Source: Gibbsiella quercinecans (GTDB lineage Bacteria; Pseudomonadota; Gammaproteobacteria; Enterobacterales; Enterobacteriaceae). From it: a stretch of DNA of 64,000 nt. The stretch's first letter is position 1; every line of letters starts with the position of its first letter. A program made the translations under genes and the position numbers. A model generated the notes under the pieces. That model ran no database searches. It worked only from the letters and a program-made list of their open reading frames with translations, and was not told the DNA's origin. The stretch lies in assembly GCF_002291425.1 (NCBI RefSeq), contig NZ_CP014136.1, positions 4,526,001 to 4,590,000 of the forward strand, written 5' to 3'. Positions 48,859 through 57,641 of this stretch are shown piece by piece.

Positions 48859-50505
48859 GTGACGGAAACTAACCATAGCGTCGCGGACGTTGAGAAGATC
48901 AAGCGCTGGTCGCCGGTGTGGATTATTCCCATCGTTACCGCGTTGATCGGTGCCTGGATCCTGTTTTACCACTTCAGCCATCAGGGGCCGGTAGTAACCT
49001 TGTACACCACCAACGCAGAAGGGTTGGAAGCGGGCAAAACCACCATCAAGAGCCGCAGTGTGGATGTCGGCATGGTGGAAAGTGTCTCGCTGAGTAAAGA
49101 CTTGAGCAAGGTTTTGGTGCAGGCGCGCCTGAATGCCGGTATGGAAAAGCTGTTGCGTCAGGATAGCGCTTTCTGGGTGGTGAAACCGCAAATCGGCCGC
49201 GGTGGCGTATCCGGCCTGGGGACGCTGCTTTCTGGCGCTTATATCGAGCTACAGCCCGGCAGCAAGGGCGATGACGATAAGAGTGAGTATCAATTGCTGG
49301 ACGCGCCGCCATTGGCTTCGCCGGATGCCAAAGGGCTGCGGATCCTGCTGAGCAGCGAACAATCCGGGCAGCTGAATGCCGGCGATCCGGTACTGTTCCG
49401 CGGCTACCGTGTGGGTTCGGTTGAAACCAGCCACTTCGATCCTACGTTGCGAGCCATGCGTTATCAGTTGTTTATCTCCTCGCCTTATGATCAGCTGGTT
49501 ACCACCAACGTGCGCTTCTGGAAAGACAGCGGCGTGACGTTTGATATGTCGGCGCAGGGGATGCGGGTTGAAATGGGATCGCTGGCGACCTTATTTAGCG
49601 GCGGTGTCAGCTTTGATGTGCCAGAGGGCTGGGACCGTGGCGATCTTGCCAAAGCGAAGGCGGAATACCAACTGTATGACAACCAGCGCAGTATTCAGGA
49701 TTCGCTGTACACGGAACACGTTGACTATCTGATGTTCTTCTCTGATTCCATACGTGGCTTGCAACCGGGAGCGCCGGTAGAGTTCCGCGGCATCCGGCTG
49801 GGGACGGTGGCGCAGGTGCCATTCTATAAAGAAGGTTTGGAGCAGCGCCTGGACAGCGACTATCGTATTCCCGTGCTGATCCGCATTGAACCGGATCGCT
49901 TCAAGAAACAGCTCGGCAAGACTTTCGATTTCCAACAGCATCTGAAAGACGCGGAAGTGCGCGGCCTGCGTGCTTCACTGAAATCGGCTAACCTGCTGAC
50001 GGGGTCACTGTATATCGATCTGGACTTCGATCCGAATGCGAAAGAGTGGAAAGGCCCGCGTGAACTGTTCGGCTACCCATTGATGCCGACGGTAAGCGGC
50101 GGCCTGACGCAGATCCAGCATAAGCTGACCAACGTATTGGATAAGATCAATGCGATGCCGCTGAACCCGATGATAGAACAGGCGACCAATACGTTGGCGG
50201 AAAGCCAGCGCGTGATGCGTGAAACGCAGAACACCATGAAGTCGCTCAATGAGATTATTTCCAGCAAGTCGATGCAAGATCTGCCGCAGGATATGCAGAA
50301 AACGCTGCAGGAACTGAACCGCAGCATGAAGGGCTTCCAGCCTGGCTCACCGGCTTACAATAAGATGGTGGCTGATATGCAGCGTCTTGATCAGGTTCTG
50401 CGCGAGCTGCAGCCAGTGCTGCGCACCCTGAATGAAAAGAGTAATGCCCTGGTGTTCGAAGCCGCGGGCAGCGACGATCCACAGCCGAAGAAGGCCAAAA
50501 AATGA
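48859..50505 (+). CDS. pqiB: Intermembrane transport protein PqiB (triple MCE domain)
   Basis: PqiB forms a hexameric needle of stacked MCE rings that spans the periplasm and carries lipids. The 548-residue protein has one N-terminal membrane helix (about 17-38), three MCE domains (about 45-135, 160-235 and 285-385) and a C-terminal coiled coil. The start is GTG, 9 bases after AAGGAG, which overlaps the end of pqiA. The stop overlaps the pqiC start. Confidence 0.95.
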   Translation: MTETNHSVADVEKIKRWSPVWIIPIVTALIGAWILFYHFSHQGPVVTLYTTNAEGLEAGKTTIKSRSVDVGMVESVSLSKDLSKVLVQARLNAGMEKLLRQDSAFWVVKPQIGRGGVSGLGTLLSGAYIELQPGSKGDDDKSEYQLLDAPPLASPDAKGLRILLSSEQSGQLNAGDPVLFRGYRVGSVETSHFDPTLRAMRYQLFISSPYDQLVTTNVRFWKDSGVTFDMSAQGMRVEMGSLATLFSGGVSFDVPEGWDRGDLAKAKAEYQLYDNQRSIQDSLYTEHVDYLMFFSDSIRGLQPGAPVEFRGIRLGTVAQVPFYKEGLEQRLDSDYRIPVLIRIEPDRFKKQLGKTFDFQQHLKDAEVRGLRASLKSANLLTGSLYIDLDFDPNAKEWKGPRELFGYPLMPTVSGGLTQIQHKLTNVLDKINAMPLNPMIEQATNTLAESQRVMRETQNTMKSLNEIISSKSMQDLPQDMQKTLQELNRSMKGFQPGSPAYNKMVADMQRLDQVLRELQPVLRTLNEKSNALVFEAAGSDDPQPKKAKK

Positions 50506-51059
50506 TGAAATGGATTCCGGTAGCGTTGGCGCTGTTGCTCAGCGCCTGCAGCAGTTCTCCACAGAAGACCTACTATCAACTGCCGGCGTTAGGTTCGCCG
50601 GCCCAGGTGGAGGACACTTCGGCAACGCGCCAGCTCTGGCTGGAGCACGTTGGCGTGGCGGATTACCTGGCGCAGAATGGGATTGTCTACCAAACCAACG
50701 ATGTGCAGTATGTGATTGCCCAGAACAACCTGTGGGCCAGCCCGCTGGATCAACAGCTCCAGCAGGCGCTGGTCGCCAACCTGAGCAGCGCGCTGCCAGG
50801 ATGGGTGGTTTCTTCGCAGCCAATGAGCAGCGGGCAAGACGTGCTGAACGTGTCGGTAACGGGCTTCCACGGGCACCATGATGGCACGGCGGTGATCCGC
50901 GGTGAATGGGTATTGAGCCAAAATGGCCGCCTGGTGAAGAAGCCGTTTAGCCTGATGTTGAAACAGGATGCCGACGGGTACGATTCGTTGGTGCGCACTC
51001 TGGCGGCCGGGTGGCAACAGGAGGCGCAGGCGATAGCTGCGCAGGCTCGCCAGTTTTAG
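50502..51059 (+). CDS. pqiC: Outer-membrane lipoprotein PqiC (YmbA)
   Basis: PqiC is the outer-membrane lipoprotein of the Pqi complex. The 185-residue precursor has a signal ending in the lipobox LLSAC, so lipidated Cys is near residue 18, with SSSP after it. The rest matches the YmbA/DUF330 family (ASPLDQQLQQALVANLSSALPGW). Two adjacent ATGs (50502, 50505) are possible; the first overlaps the pqiB stop. Confidence 0.94.
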   Translation: MMKWIPVALALLLSACSSSPQKTYYQLPALGSPAQVEDTSATRQLWLEHVGVADYLAQNGIVYQTNDVQYVIAQNNLWASPLDQQLQQALVANLSSALPGWVVSSQPMSSGQDVLNVSVTGFHGHHDGTAVIRGEWVLSQNGRLVKKPFSLMLKQDADGYDSLVRTLAAGWQQEAQAIAAQARQF

Positions 51060-51083
51060 TCATAAGTTGTACAAAAATAACCT

Positions 51084-51132
51084 AAACCCCTGTCATTCTG
51101 AACAGTCATCTTTCAGGATGACAGGGGTTTTC
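51084..51132 (+). terminator. Rho-independent terminator after pqiC
   Basis: A long stem AAACCCCTGTCAT / ATGACAGGGGTTT with a secondary CTGAA/TTCAG pairing inside is followed by TTTT. Confidence 0.88.
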
Positions 51133-51197
51133 ATTACAGATCAATGTATTAACATATCCTTTCTTTTTCAGCGGGTTACTGTTTTTCTCTATGTAGC

Positions 51198-51209
51198 TCA
51201 CAATTGTGA
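51198..51209. promoter_or_regulatory. 12-base palindrome upstream of rmf
   Basis: TCACAATTGTGA is a perfect palindrome about 120 bases before rmf. Its half-sites are those of CRP but in the everted order, so it is not a standard CRP site. It may be an operator for rmf; no regulator is recognised. Confidence 0.35.
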
Positions 51210-51327
51210 CATTGGCGTGAAATTTGCGCGTTGATCTTCCCTCCGTTTAGCGCTATTGATGAGGTGTGGTTGTGTAAAAAGCAGCCACTGTTTTCTTTCC
51301 AGCAGACCAAAATGAGGGAAACGAGGC

Positions 51328-51495
51328 ATGAAGAGACAAAAGCGAGATCGTTTAGAACGGGCTCAATCACGAGGCTATCAGGCAGGTCTTTCAGGGCGTT
51401 CCAGGGAACATTGTCCCTATCAATCTTTAGACGCCCGGGCAAATTGGCTGGGAGGTTGGCGACAGGCCATGGAGGACAGGGCGGTGACCGCTTAA
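51328..51495 (+). CDS. rmf: Ribosome modulation factor
   Basis: Rmf dimerises 70S ribosomes into inactive 100S particles in stationary phase. The 55-residue basic protein reads MKRQKRDRLERAQSRGYQAG at its start, continues with CPYQSL and WLGGWRQAMEDR and ends VTA, matching E. coli Rmf closely over its full length. It is short and lies in a different frame from longer spurious ORFs over the same bases. AGGGAAACGAGG lies upstream of the ATG. A strong terminator follows. Confidence 0.96.
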   Translation: MKRQKRDRLERAQSRGYQAGLSGRSREHCPYQSLDARANWLGGWRQAMEDRAVTA

Positions 51496-51522
51496 GCGGC
51501 CCCCTGTCATGAGTAGGGAACG

Positions 51523-51555
51523 GCCTCCGCCTTTGCGCGGAGGCTTTCGTTTTTA
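51523..51555 (+). terminator. Rho-independent terminator after rmf
   Basis: GCCTCCGC / GCGGAGGC (8 bp, 6-base loop) is followed by TTTCGTTTTT. Confidence 0.9.
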
Positions 51556-51666
51556 GGGCCCAGAGCCATGGCGTTATGATGGGCGCGTTTATGACGCCGG
51601 TTTGGCAAACAAAGGGGCTCTATCCGCAGGCGGTGTAATAAAAGGCTGGCGTTGGGGAAGGGTAGA

Positions 51667-51699
51667 GAAAAACGGACGGGGCCAGTGCTGGCCACCGTC
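51667..51699 (-). terminator. Terminator after fabA
   Basis: On the minus strand ACGG-t-GGCCAG and CTGGCC-c-CGT form an interrupted stem with a 2-base loop, followed shortly by TTTTTC. Confidence 0.7.
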
Positions 51700-51715
51700 A
51701 CAGGCATACCGCGGC

Positions 51716-52234
51716 TTAGAATGCCTCGGTGTCTTTGAACAGACCCACTTTCAGATCGTTGGCGGTATAGATCACTTTGCCGTCAACCAGCACTTCGCCA
51801 TCGGCAACGCCCATGATCAACTTGCGCGTAATCACACGCTTGAAGTTAATGCGATAGGTGACTTTCTTCGCGGTTGGCAACACCTGGCCGGTGAATTTCA
51901 CTTCACCCACCCCGAGCGCACGGCCTTTGCCTTCACCGCCTAACCAACCGAGGTAGAAGCCGACCAACTGCCACATAGCATCCAGGCCCAGGCAGCCAGG
52001 CATGACCGGATCGCCAATAAAGTGGCAGGCGAAAAACCACAGATCGGGATGAATATCCAGTTCGGCTTCCACATAGCCTTTGCCGTGGGAGCCGCCGTCT
52101 TCGCTCATTTTGACCACGCGGTCCATCATCAACATGTTACCTGCCGGCAACGGTGGGCCACCGGCGCCGAACAGTTCGCCACGGCCGGATGCTTCGAGGT
52201 CTTCTTTTGTATAGGAGTCGCGTTTATCTACCAT
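51716..52234 (-). CDS. fabA: 3-hydroxydecanoyl-ACP dehydratase/isomerase
   Basis: FabA dehydrates 3-hydroxyacyl-ACP and isomerises trans-2- to cis-3-decenoyl-ACP, the branch point of unsaturated fatty acid synthesis. The 172-residue hot-dog-fold enzyme has the catalytic histidine in [14 protein letters not shown] (His71 counting Met) and Asp85 in CLGLDAMWQ. The region upstream holds FadR and FabR sites, so it is activated by FadR and repressed by FabR by analogy with E. coli. Confidence 0.98.
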   Translation of the reverse strand: MVDKRDSYTKEDLEASGRGELFGAGGPPLPAGNMLMMDRVVKMSEDGGSHGKGYVEAELDIHPDLWFFACHFIGDPVMPGCLGLDAMWQLVGFYLGWLGGEGKGRALGVGEVKFTGQVLPTAKKVTYRINFKRVITRKLIMGVADGEVLVDGKVIYTANDLKVGLFKDTEAF

Positions 52235-52267
52235 GTTTTCTGTAAGCCTTAATTTAATGAATGGAGC

Positions 52268-52296
52268 AGATTAGCTAACACGTGTACGCTGAACAA
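52268..52296 (-). promoter_or_regulatory. fabA promoter
   Basis: On the minus strand -35 TTGTTC (52296-52291) and -10 TAATCT (52273-52268) are 17 bases apart, giving a start near 52261, about 27 bases before the start codon. The -35 overlaps the FadR site and the FabR site fills the spacer. Confidence 0.7.
52273..52290 (-). promoter_or_regulatory. FabR operator of fabA
   Basis: AGCGTACACGTGTTAGCT on the minus strand is a near-palindrome that matches the FabR site recalled from E. coli fabA. It lies between the -35 and -10 elements, as expected for a repressor. Confidence 0.75.
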
Positions 52297-52306
52297 GTCC
52301 GATCAG
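52290..52306 (-). promoter_or_regulatory. FadR activator site of fabA
   Basis: CTGATCGGACTTGTTCA on the minus strand fits the FadR consensus (core TGGTCGGACCT, with TGATCGGACTT here). It overlaps the -35 and the last codon of lonH; acyl-CoA would relieve activation. Confidence 0.7.
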
Positions 52307-54048
52307 CCGTGGTTAAACCAGTTGAGCCAACGAAATGGCCATGGGCGCCGGCGTTCTTGCGGGTTCACTTGTGCGATGCGTTCCTGAATCACGGCCAGCA
52401 GGCTGGGCCGTTGTTCATCGGCATACGGGTAGCCGGTCAGCAACGGCAGGGCTTCTGCCACGCAGTCCACTGTCCACAGATGGAATTGCCCCTCGCGCAC
52501 GGCATCGACCACATCCTGACGCAGGCACAGATGGCGCACATTGGCGGCGGGCAGAATCACCCCTTGGTTGCCGGTCAGGCCGCGGCGTTGGCACACGTCG
52601 AAGAAACCTTCGATTTTTTCATTGACGCCGCCGATGGGCTGCACGTTGCCAAATTGGTCAACGGAGCCGGTTACTGCGATTTGCTGATTGATGGGCTGCT
52701 GTGACAGCGCGCTAATCAATGCGCACAGTTCAGCCAGCGAAGCACTGTCCCCATCAACTTCACCGTAGGATTGTTCAAACACGATGGAAGCCGAAAACGG
52801 CAACTGTTGATCCAGTTCCAGTTCGGAAATCAGAAATGCCTGCATGATCATCATGCCTTTGGCATGCAGATTGCCGCCGAGTTCCGCTTTGCGCTCAACA
52901 TCGGTGAATTCGCCGTCGCCAAGGTGAACGACGCAACTGATACGCGAAGGCTCGCCAAAGCTGCGCGGGTGCCCAGGGAAATCCAATACCGACAGGCCGT
53001 TGATCTGGCCGATAACTTCCCCTTCGGTTTCAATCAGGATCTGCCCCAGCTCGATATCATCCTGCATGCGTTCGGCCAGATAGCTCTCGCGCCATGCGCG
53101 CGCGTTAAGCGCCGCTTCCAGGGCATTAGCATCGATCAACGGGTTTTCGCTGTATAACGCGGCTTCAGAAATCTGTTGGTTAACCCACAGCGGGGAAAGG
53201 GGCAGGTTGCCCTGATCGCCGCTAAAGCGCACCGCCTGTGTCATCAGCGCTGGCCAGGCATCGGCGGCCAACGTTGGCAGTTGGTATTCGGCAATCAACG
53301 TATTGACGTAGCGGCACCATAGCGCCACGTCATCGTTATCGGTGAGTTGCAGATCGTCTTCATATTCGCCGTAAACGGCCTGCTCACACAGTTCCGGCTC
53401 GATATCCTGGAAATCGGCCAGGCTGTGGCGATCGCCCACCACAAGCAGGCGCAGGGCCAAAGGCATCGGCGGTATTGCCAACGGCAATGGGCGCGTCTCA
53501 TCCGGCGAAACCCAGTGGAACTGGCGTTGGGTGATCATTTGCTTCAACCGCAGCCACAGCAGCGGCTGCGCCAATATTGTGCGGGCGGATAAAATCAGCA
53601 CGCCGCCGTTAGCCTGATGCACCAGGCCAGGCTGCAGATGAATTTTGCCCTGATGGATGCGCACGCAGCCAAATAGCTGCTCCGGCTCCACCCATTCCTG
53701 ATACAGGCAGGCGCCCCCAGCGGCAAAAGGTTCATCACTGTGGGTGGCTGGCTCAATCAGAACGGCATCGTCCTGGATCAGATAACGGCTGCCTGTCACG
53801 GTGCCAGGCGTATATAACGGCGCCACTGCACGGGCGATTAGCGCCAGGTATTCACGCGTTTCCTGGGCCTTCAGCAACATGAAGCGCGGTTGCGACTGCG
53901 GGTGGCAAAACAGCGCCAACGCATTCTCCAGCCTGGGCTGAACGGCAGCAAAAGGCAAGGGTGCCAACTGAGAGGCGGTATCAAATATCGCCTGGTAAGG
54001 CGTAACGGCAGGCAACAGAGATTGCCATTCAAGTCGGTTATTGGTCAA
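52303..54048 (-). CDS. lonH: Lon-like ATP-independent protease homologue LonH (YcbZ)
   Basis: This 581-residue protein has an N-terminal degenerate AAA-like region and a C-terminal Lon protease domain with a Ser-Lys dyad: the serine in YGEVDGDSASLAEL and the lysine in GGVNEKIEGFF. The ATPase Walker motifs of true Lon are missing, so its proteolytic role is unclear; in E. coli it is linked to ribosome assembly or stress. Only 68 bases separate it from fabA downstream, and they carry the fabA regulatory sites. Confidence 0.93.
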   Translation of the reverse strand: MTNNRLEWQSLLPAVTPYQAIFDTASQLAPLPFAAVQPRLENALALFCHPQSQPRFMLLKAQETREYLALIARAVAPLYTPGTVTGSRYLIQDDAVLIEPATHSDEPFAAGGACLYQEWVEPEQLFGCVRIHQGKIHLQPGLVHQANGGVLILSARTILAQPLLWLRLKQMITQRQFHWVSPDETRPLPLAIPPMPLALRLLVVGDRHSLADFQDIEPELCEQAVYGEYEDDLQLTDNDDVALWCRYVNTLIAEYQLPTLAADAWPALMTQAVRFSGDQGNLPLSPLWVNQQISEAALYSENPLIDANALEAALNARAWRESYLAERMQDDIELGQILIETEGEVIGQINGLSVLDFPGHPRSFGEPSRISCVVHLGDGEFTDVERKAELGGNLHAKGMMIMQAFLISELELDQQLPFSASIVFEQSYGEVDGDSASLAELCALISALSQQPINQQIAVTGSVDQFGNVQPIGGVNEKIEGFFDVCQRRGLTGNQGVILPAANVRHLCLRQDVVDAVREGQFHLWTVDCVAEALPLLTGYPYADEQRPSLLAVIQERIAQVNPQERRRPWPFRWLNWFNHG

Positions 54049-54257
54049 AGTGTTAGATGCAATCTTTAAAAAGGGAAAGAGCGATTATACAAGAATAACG
54101 CCAGCTTGATACACGCAGAGTCACCGTTGCCCGCGGTGAGTTTGACATTGTTAGACAACTGTGCAAAAAAACAGCTAAAACGGCGTCTAATTGCCAGGGA
54201 AATTTGTTGTAAAGCTGTTATGCTTATTAAAGTTACGTGGTCACTGAAGAGCACACG

Positions 54258-54716
54258 ATGAAATATCAGCAACTGGAAAATCTTGAGAGTGGTTGGAAAT
54301 GGAAATACCTGGTGAAGAAGCACCGGGAAGGGGAGCAAATTACCCGCCATATTGAAAGCAGCGCCGCGCAAGAAGCGGTCGACCAATTGCTCAAGCTGGA
54401 AAATGAACCGGTGAACGTGCTGGCATGGATTGCAGAGCACATGAACCCAGCGCTGAACAACCGGATGAAGCAGACTATCCGTGCCCGCCGCAAACGCCAT
54501 TTTAACGCGGAGCATCAGCACACGCGCAAAAAATCTATCGATCTGGAGTTTTTAGTGTGGCAGCGGCTGGCCGCCTTGGCGCGTAGGCGCAATGCCACGC
54601 TGTCTGAAACGGTGGTGCAACTGATTGAAGATGCGGAGCGCAAAGAAAAATATGCCAGCCAGATGTCATTGTTAAAGCGTGACTTGAAAGCGATCCTCGG
54701 TAAGGACGAAGAGTGA
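54258..54716 (+). CDS. matP: Macrodomain Ter protein MatP
   Basis: MatP binds matS sites to organise the Ter macrodomain and links it to the divisome through ZapB. The 152-residue protein has a helical N-terminal domain, the ribbon-helix-helix DNA-binding region ([20 protein letters not shown]) and a C-terminal coiled coil. The start at 54258 ([18 protein letters not shown]) matches the family; an in-frame GTG at 54237 adds unmatched residues. I saw no matS (GTGACRNYGTCAC) on reading the window. Confidence 0.96.
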   Translation: MKYQQLENLESGWKWKYLVKKHREGEQITRHIESSAAQEAVDQLLKLENEPVNVLAWIAEHMNPALNNRMKQTIRARRKRHFNAEHQHTRKKSIDLEFLVWQRLAALARRRNATLSETVVQLIEDAERKEKYASQMSLLKRDLKAILGKDEE

Positions 54717-54763
54717 TGCGAGCTTAACGCCGCTGGCGTGTTAAAACGTATTATTATTTGAGC

Positions 54764-54793
54764 CAAAAAAAACCCCGCAGCGCGGGGTTTTTT
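54764..54793. terminator. Bidirectional terminator between matP and ompA
   Basis: CCCCGC-AGC-GCGGGG is flanked by A8 on the left and T6 on the right, so both strands get a stem followed by a T-run. It serves the convergent genes matP and ompA. Confidence 0.92.
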
Positions 54794-54809
54794 ACTAATC
54801 AGCGGTAAC

Positions 54810-55886
54810 TTAAGCCTGAGGCTGGGTTACAACGTCTTTGATGCCTTTAACTTCGATCTCTACGCGACGATCTGGAGCCAGACATGCGATCTGTGCTGCG
54901 GTAGCGCGGCCAGATTTGTAGCCACAGGTGTTGCCGGTAACTGGGTCAGATTCGCCCATACCGCGTGCAGAGATTTTGTCTGCAGGGATACCTTTGGATA
55001 CCAGGTAATCAACAACGCTTTGAGCACGTTGAGTTGACAGTTTCTGGTTGTACTGTTCAGAACCAACGGCATCGGTGTAACCCAGAACAACTACGGAACC
55101 GTCTTTAGGATCCAGAGAGCTCAGCTGGGTGTACAGTTGATCCAGTGCCTGTTGGCCTTCTGGTTTCAGCGTTGATTTGTTGAAGTTGAACAGCACGTCA
55201 GATTTCAGCGTGAAGTGTTTGGTTTCAACAACTGGTGCTGGTGCTGGAGCAGGAGCTGGTGCTACTGCTTCGTCCTGACCAAAGCGGTATGCAACGCCCA
55301 GGCTCAGCATGCTGTTGTCTGGACGAGCGCCAACGGTACCAGCGTCACCAATGTTGTTAACCCATTGGTAGTCCAGGCGGGTTGCCCAGTTTTTGGTCAG
55401 AGCGTATTCAACACCCACTGCTGCCAATGGAGAAACACCGGTGTCGTGATTGCTCAGGCGAGTACCATTGCCGTAGTTGGCTTTGGAGTCTGCACGCCAA
55501 ACCATACCACCCAGACGGGTATAAACGTCCAGTTCATCGGTGATTGGGTAGCTCAGTTTAGCTGCCAGTTGAACGCCCTGTGCTTTGAAAGCACCATTGT
55601 TCACGCTGCCTTTGTAAGGCATACGGCCAAGCCAGTCATAGCCCAGCTCGAAGCCCAGGTATTGGTTCGCTTGGTAACCCAGGAATGCGCCTGCGCCCAA
55701 TTGGTTTTCATGGGTAGGGCCATTACCGATACGGTTATCATAACCATTACCGTAGAAACCGGTATCATGATACTGGGACCAGCCCAGTTTAGCACCAGTG
55801 TACCAAGTATCATCTTTTGGGGCGGCTTGCGCTACGGTAGCGAAACCAGCCAGTGCCACTGCTAATGCGATAGCTGTCTTTTTCAT
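54810..55886 (-). CDS. ompA: Outer membrane protein A
   Basis: OmpA anchors the outer membrane to peptidoglycan and is among the most abundant cell proteins. The 358-residue precursor has the signal [21 protein letters not shown], an eight-stranded beta-barrel (to about residue 190, ending LGVAYRFG), a Pro-Ala hinge ([12 protein letters not shown]) and the OmpA-C peptidoglycan-binding domain with [13 protein letters not shown]. The start at 55886 follows AACGAGGCGCAA. The sequence looks closest to Serratia OmpA as I recall it. Confidence 0.98.
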   Translation of the reverse strand: MKKTAIALAVALAGFATVAQAAPKDDTWYTGAKLGWSQYHDTGFYGNGYDNRIGNGPTHENQLGAGAFLGYQANQYLGFELGYDWLGRMPYKGSVNNGAFKAQGVQLAAKLSYPITDELDVYTRLGGMVWRADSKANYGNGTRLSNHDTGVSPLAAVGVEYALTKNWATRLDYQWVNNIGDAGTVGARPDNSMLSLGVAYRFGQDEAVAPAPAPAPAPVVETKHFTLKSDVLFNFNKSTLKPEGQQALDQLYTQLSSLDPKDGSVVVLGYTDAVGSEQYNQKLSTQRAQSVVDYLVSKGIPADKISARGMGESDPVTGNTCGYKSGRATAAQIACLAPDRRVEIEVKGIKDVVTQPQA

Positions 55887-56029
55887 TTTGCGCCTCGTTA
55901 TCATCCAAATAGGCAATGAGCTTTAAAGCTATTTTAAGCCCTTGGTTAAATTCCTTCGCCAAGGTTTATGCCCTCGTTTGTTACTCTGCCAGTTTTTCTG
56001 GCGTTATAGAGCAACCTCGGCGATGTAAA
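55887..56029 (-). promoter_or_regulatory. ompA promoter and stabilising leader
   Basis: On the minus strand TTTACA (56029-56024) and TATAAC (56008-56003) form a candidate promoter with a short 15-base spacer. The transcript would begin near GCCAGAAAAACTGGC (56002-55988), a perfect 5-bp stem at its 5' end. E. coli ompA mRNA owes its long life to a stem at that place. The leader then runs about 110 bases to the GATAACGAGGCG ribosome site, a region targeted by MicA in relatives. Confidence 0.6.
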
Positions 56030-56191
56030 GTCTACAACGTGGCGCGAAAGTTACAAGTGTGATGTGATAAAGCTCTAAAAAAAAACAGCGAATTGTACAT
56101 ATTTGCTGACAATTGGCAGCGAAAAAGTTGGTTGTTTTTTACACTCTAAGGTGTGTGGAGCCGCAGCCGATCACGCTTTGTTGGCTGTCCC

Positions 56192-56303
56192 CCGGGGATG
56201 CTTCCCCCGGAGGATAAAAATGATGGGAAAACTCCTAAATTTACTTAATGATACAAAGAAGAGTGAATTTTTAGCGTGGAACACTGTCCCTGAAGCAAAT
56301 TAA
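56192..56303 (+). other. Possible small ORF with hairpin and strong ribosome site
   Basis: CCGGGG / CCCCGG (56192-56197, 56205-56210) form a stem beside GGAGG, followed by ATGATG at 56220-56225 and a 28-codon frame ([16 protein letters not shown] at the start) ending at TAA 56301-56303. Its last two-thirds are antisense to the 3' end of sulA. No promoter is evident. It may be chance. The ompA-sulA gap (55887-56244) otherwise holds the ompA promoter and leader. Confidence 0.25.
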
Positions 56304-56751
56304 TGTCACGCTGAGGGCGCATAATGAACCCGTAAGCGTTTCCTGAAACCGCCGCCCGTGACAATCTCAACCGATCTTGCTCGTTCAATTCCGGTAACCA
56401 ACCCAGCACCACACTGTAGTTTCCCGTCAATAATGCTTTTTCCATTGCTTCAACCGTAGCGGTTGGCGTGATCTGGCTAAGCTGCACCACTTTCCCGACC
56501 GGCAGACCGGATTGCTGTAGCCAGCGTTTGCTGAGTTTTTGCTGTGGCGTGAGCCACAGCAGCCAGCGCGACTGCAGGCCAAGCTGTTGCAATAGCGGCA
56601 AAAGGAGCTGCACCACGGCGGGTTGCTGTTCGCTGTAGACCAGTTCACTGATAAGACCATTTTCTTTACCGTTGCTGGTGCTGTTTACCGCGGAATCCGC
56701 CGCATAAGCCGTGTAGCCGAAATGGGGTTGGTGAAATGATTGAGTACGCAT
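56245..56751 (-). CDS. sulA: SOS cell division inhibitor SulA
   Basis: SulA binds FtsZ and blocks septation during the SOS response; Lon degrades it. The 168-residue protein has the conserved core [20 protein letters not shown] and ends in LKIHSSLYH, where the terminal histidine is needed for recognition by Lon. The N-terminal 30 residues are variable, as usual. It is under a LexA box and lies between ompA and sxy, as in E. coli. Confidence 0.95.
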   Translation of the reverse strand: MRTQSFHQPHFGYTAYAADSAVNSTSNGKENGLISELVYSEQQPAVVQLLLPLLQQLGLQSRWLLWLTPQQKLSKRWLQQSGLPVGKVVQLSQITPTATVEAMEKALLTGNYSVVLGWLPELNEQDRLRLSRAAVSGNAYGFIMRPQRDINLLQGQCSTLKIHSSLYH

Positions 56752-56773
56752 AAAAGTATCCCGCCCGTAGTAT

Positions 56774-56816
56774 TGCTGTATGGATATACAGTATATGCAT
56801 CAGTGGTGGAAATCAA
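56774..56816 (-). promoter_or_regulatory. sulA promoter with LexA (SOS) box
   Basis: TACTGTATATCCATACAGCA on the minus strand (56793-56774) holds CTG-N10-CAG with an AT-rich centre, a strong LexA site. The -35 TTGATT (56816-56811) and -10 TACTGT (56793-56788) are 17 bases apart, so LexA covers the -10, as at E. coli sulA. Confidence 0.9.
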
Positions 56817-56981
56817 CTCAATTTTTCGTGACGCGCCGCATATCTGCGATCGTTTTTTGTGCATGCCCAATTTGTGATTGGCAGGGGGAGGGAACCTGCG
56901 TATTTTCCATAATTAGTTGTTCGCGTTACGTTTATTGCATTATGGAATGACTTGCATACGATTTATTAAAGGGAGTTATAT

Positions 56982-57641
56982 ATGAAAAGCAAAAATGCAG
57001 CCAGAACGGCACAGGCGAAGGCTATTTTTAGCGTATTAGGGAAAATCACCACGCGCTCTCAGTTCGGGGGGTATGGTTTGCTGGCCGACGGCATCATGTT
57101 CGCCATTATTGCCGAAGGGGAACTGTATCTCCGTGCGCCTGGCGATTTAGAGGCTGAGTTTCGCTCGCTGGGGATGGAAAATATGGTCTATTCCAAACGG
57201 GGGCTCCCCATCACGATGCGTTACTATTGGGTGGATGATGCGCTTTGGCAACGGGAGCGGGAACTTCTGGCGTTCGCCAGCCGGGCGATCGTGGCCGTCA
57301 GAAAAAATCTTCAGCCGCCAAATCACGCTTTTGCTCGGTTAAAAGATTTGCCGAATATTGATATTGCCATGGAGCGCGCTCTGTGGCGGGCCGGGATCCG
57401 CACCGTGTATCAACTGCGCCTGATTGGGGCGCAAGAGGGGTATTTGTTGCTGCAACAGCAGCAACAAAATCTGGGGCTGAAAGCGCTACTGTCGCTGGCC
57501 GGCGCCATTGCCGGCTATCATCATGCCGCATTGCCGGCTTCGATCCGCCGCGAAATGCTCAGTTGGTTTGACAGTATTGCCACAAGACCAGGAGTGCAAC
57601 GTGCGGCGGCCGTCCGTGGCCCTTTGCCGCGCCGCGAATAA
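56982..57641 (+). CDS. sxy: CRP-S regulator Sxy (TfoX)
   Basis: Sxy works with CRP at CRP-S promoters to switch on DNA-uptake genes. The 219-residue protein has the TfoX N-terminal domain (TRSQFGGYGLLADGIMFAII) and C-terminal domain (RLKDLPNIDIAMERALWRAGI). AAGGGAG precedes the ATG. It is divergent from sulA, and its stop codon directly abuts the yccS stop on the other strand. comEC homologue ycaI in this window is a plausible, unproven target. Confidence 0.94.
   Translation: MKSKNAARTAQAKAIFSVLGKITTRSQFGGYGLLADGIMFAIIAEGELYLRAPGDLEAEFRSLGMENMVYSKRGLPITMRYYWVDDALWQRERELLAFASRAIVAVRKNLQPPNHAFARLKDLPNIDIAMERALWRAGIRTVYQLRLIGAQEGYLLLQQQQQNLGLKALLSLAGAIAGYHHAALPASIRREMLSWFDSIATRPGVQRAAAVRGPLPRRE

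Noticed and set aside
51231..51512. 93-codon frame over rmf
   Set aside because: Rmf is encoded in another frame at 51328-51495 with clear family identity; this frame is a shadow.
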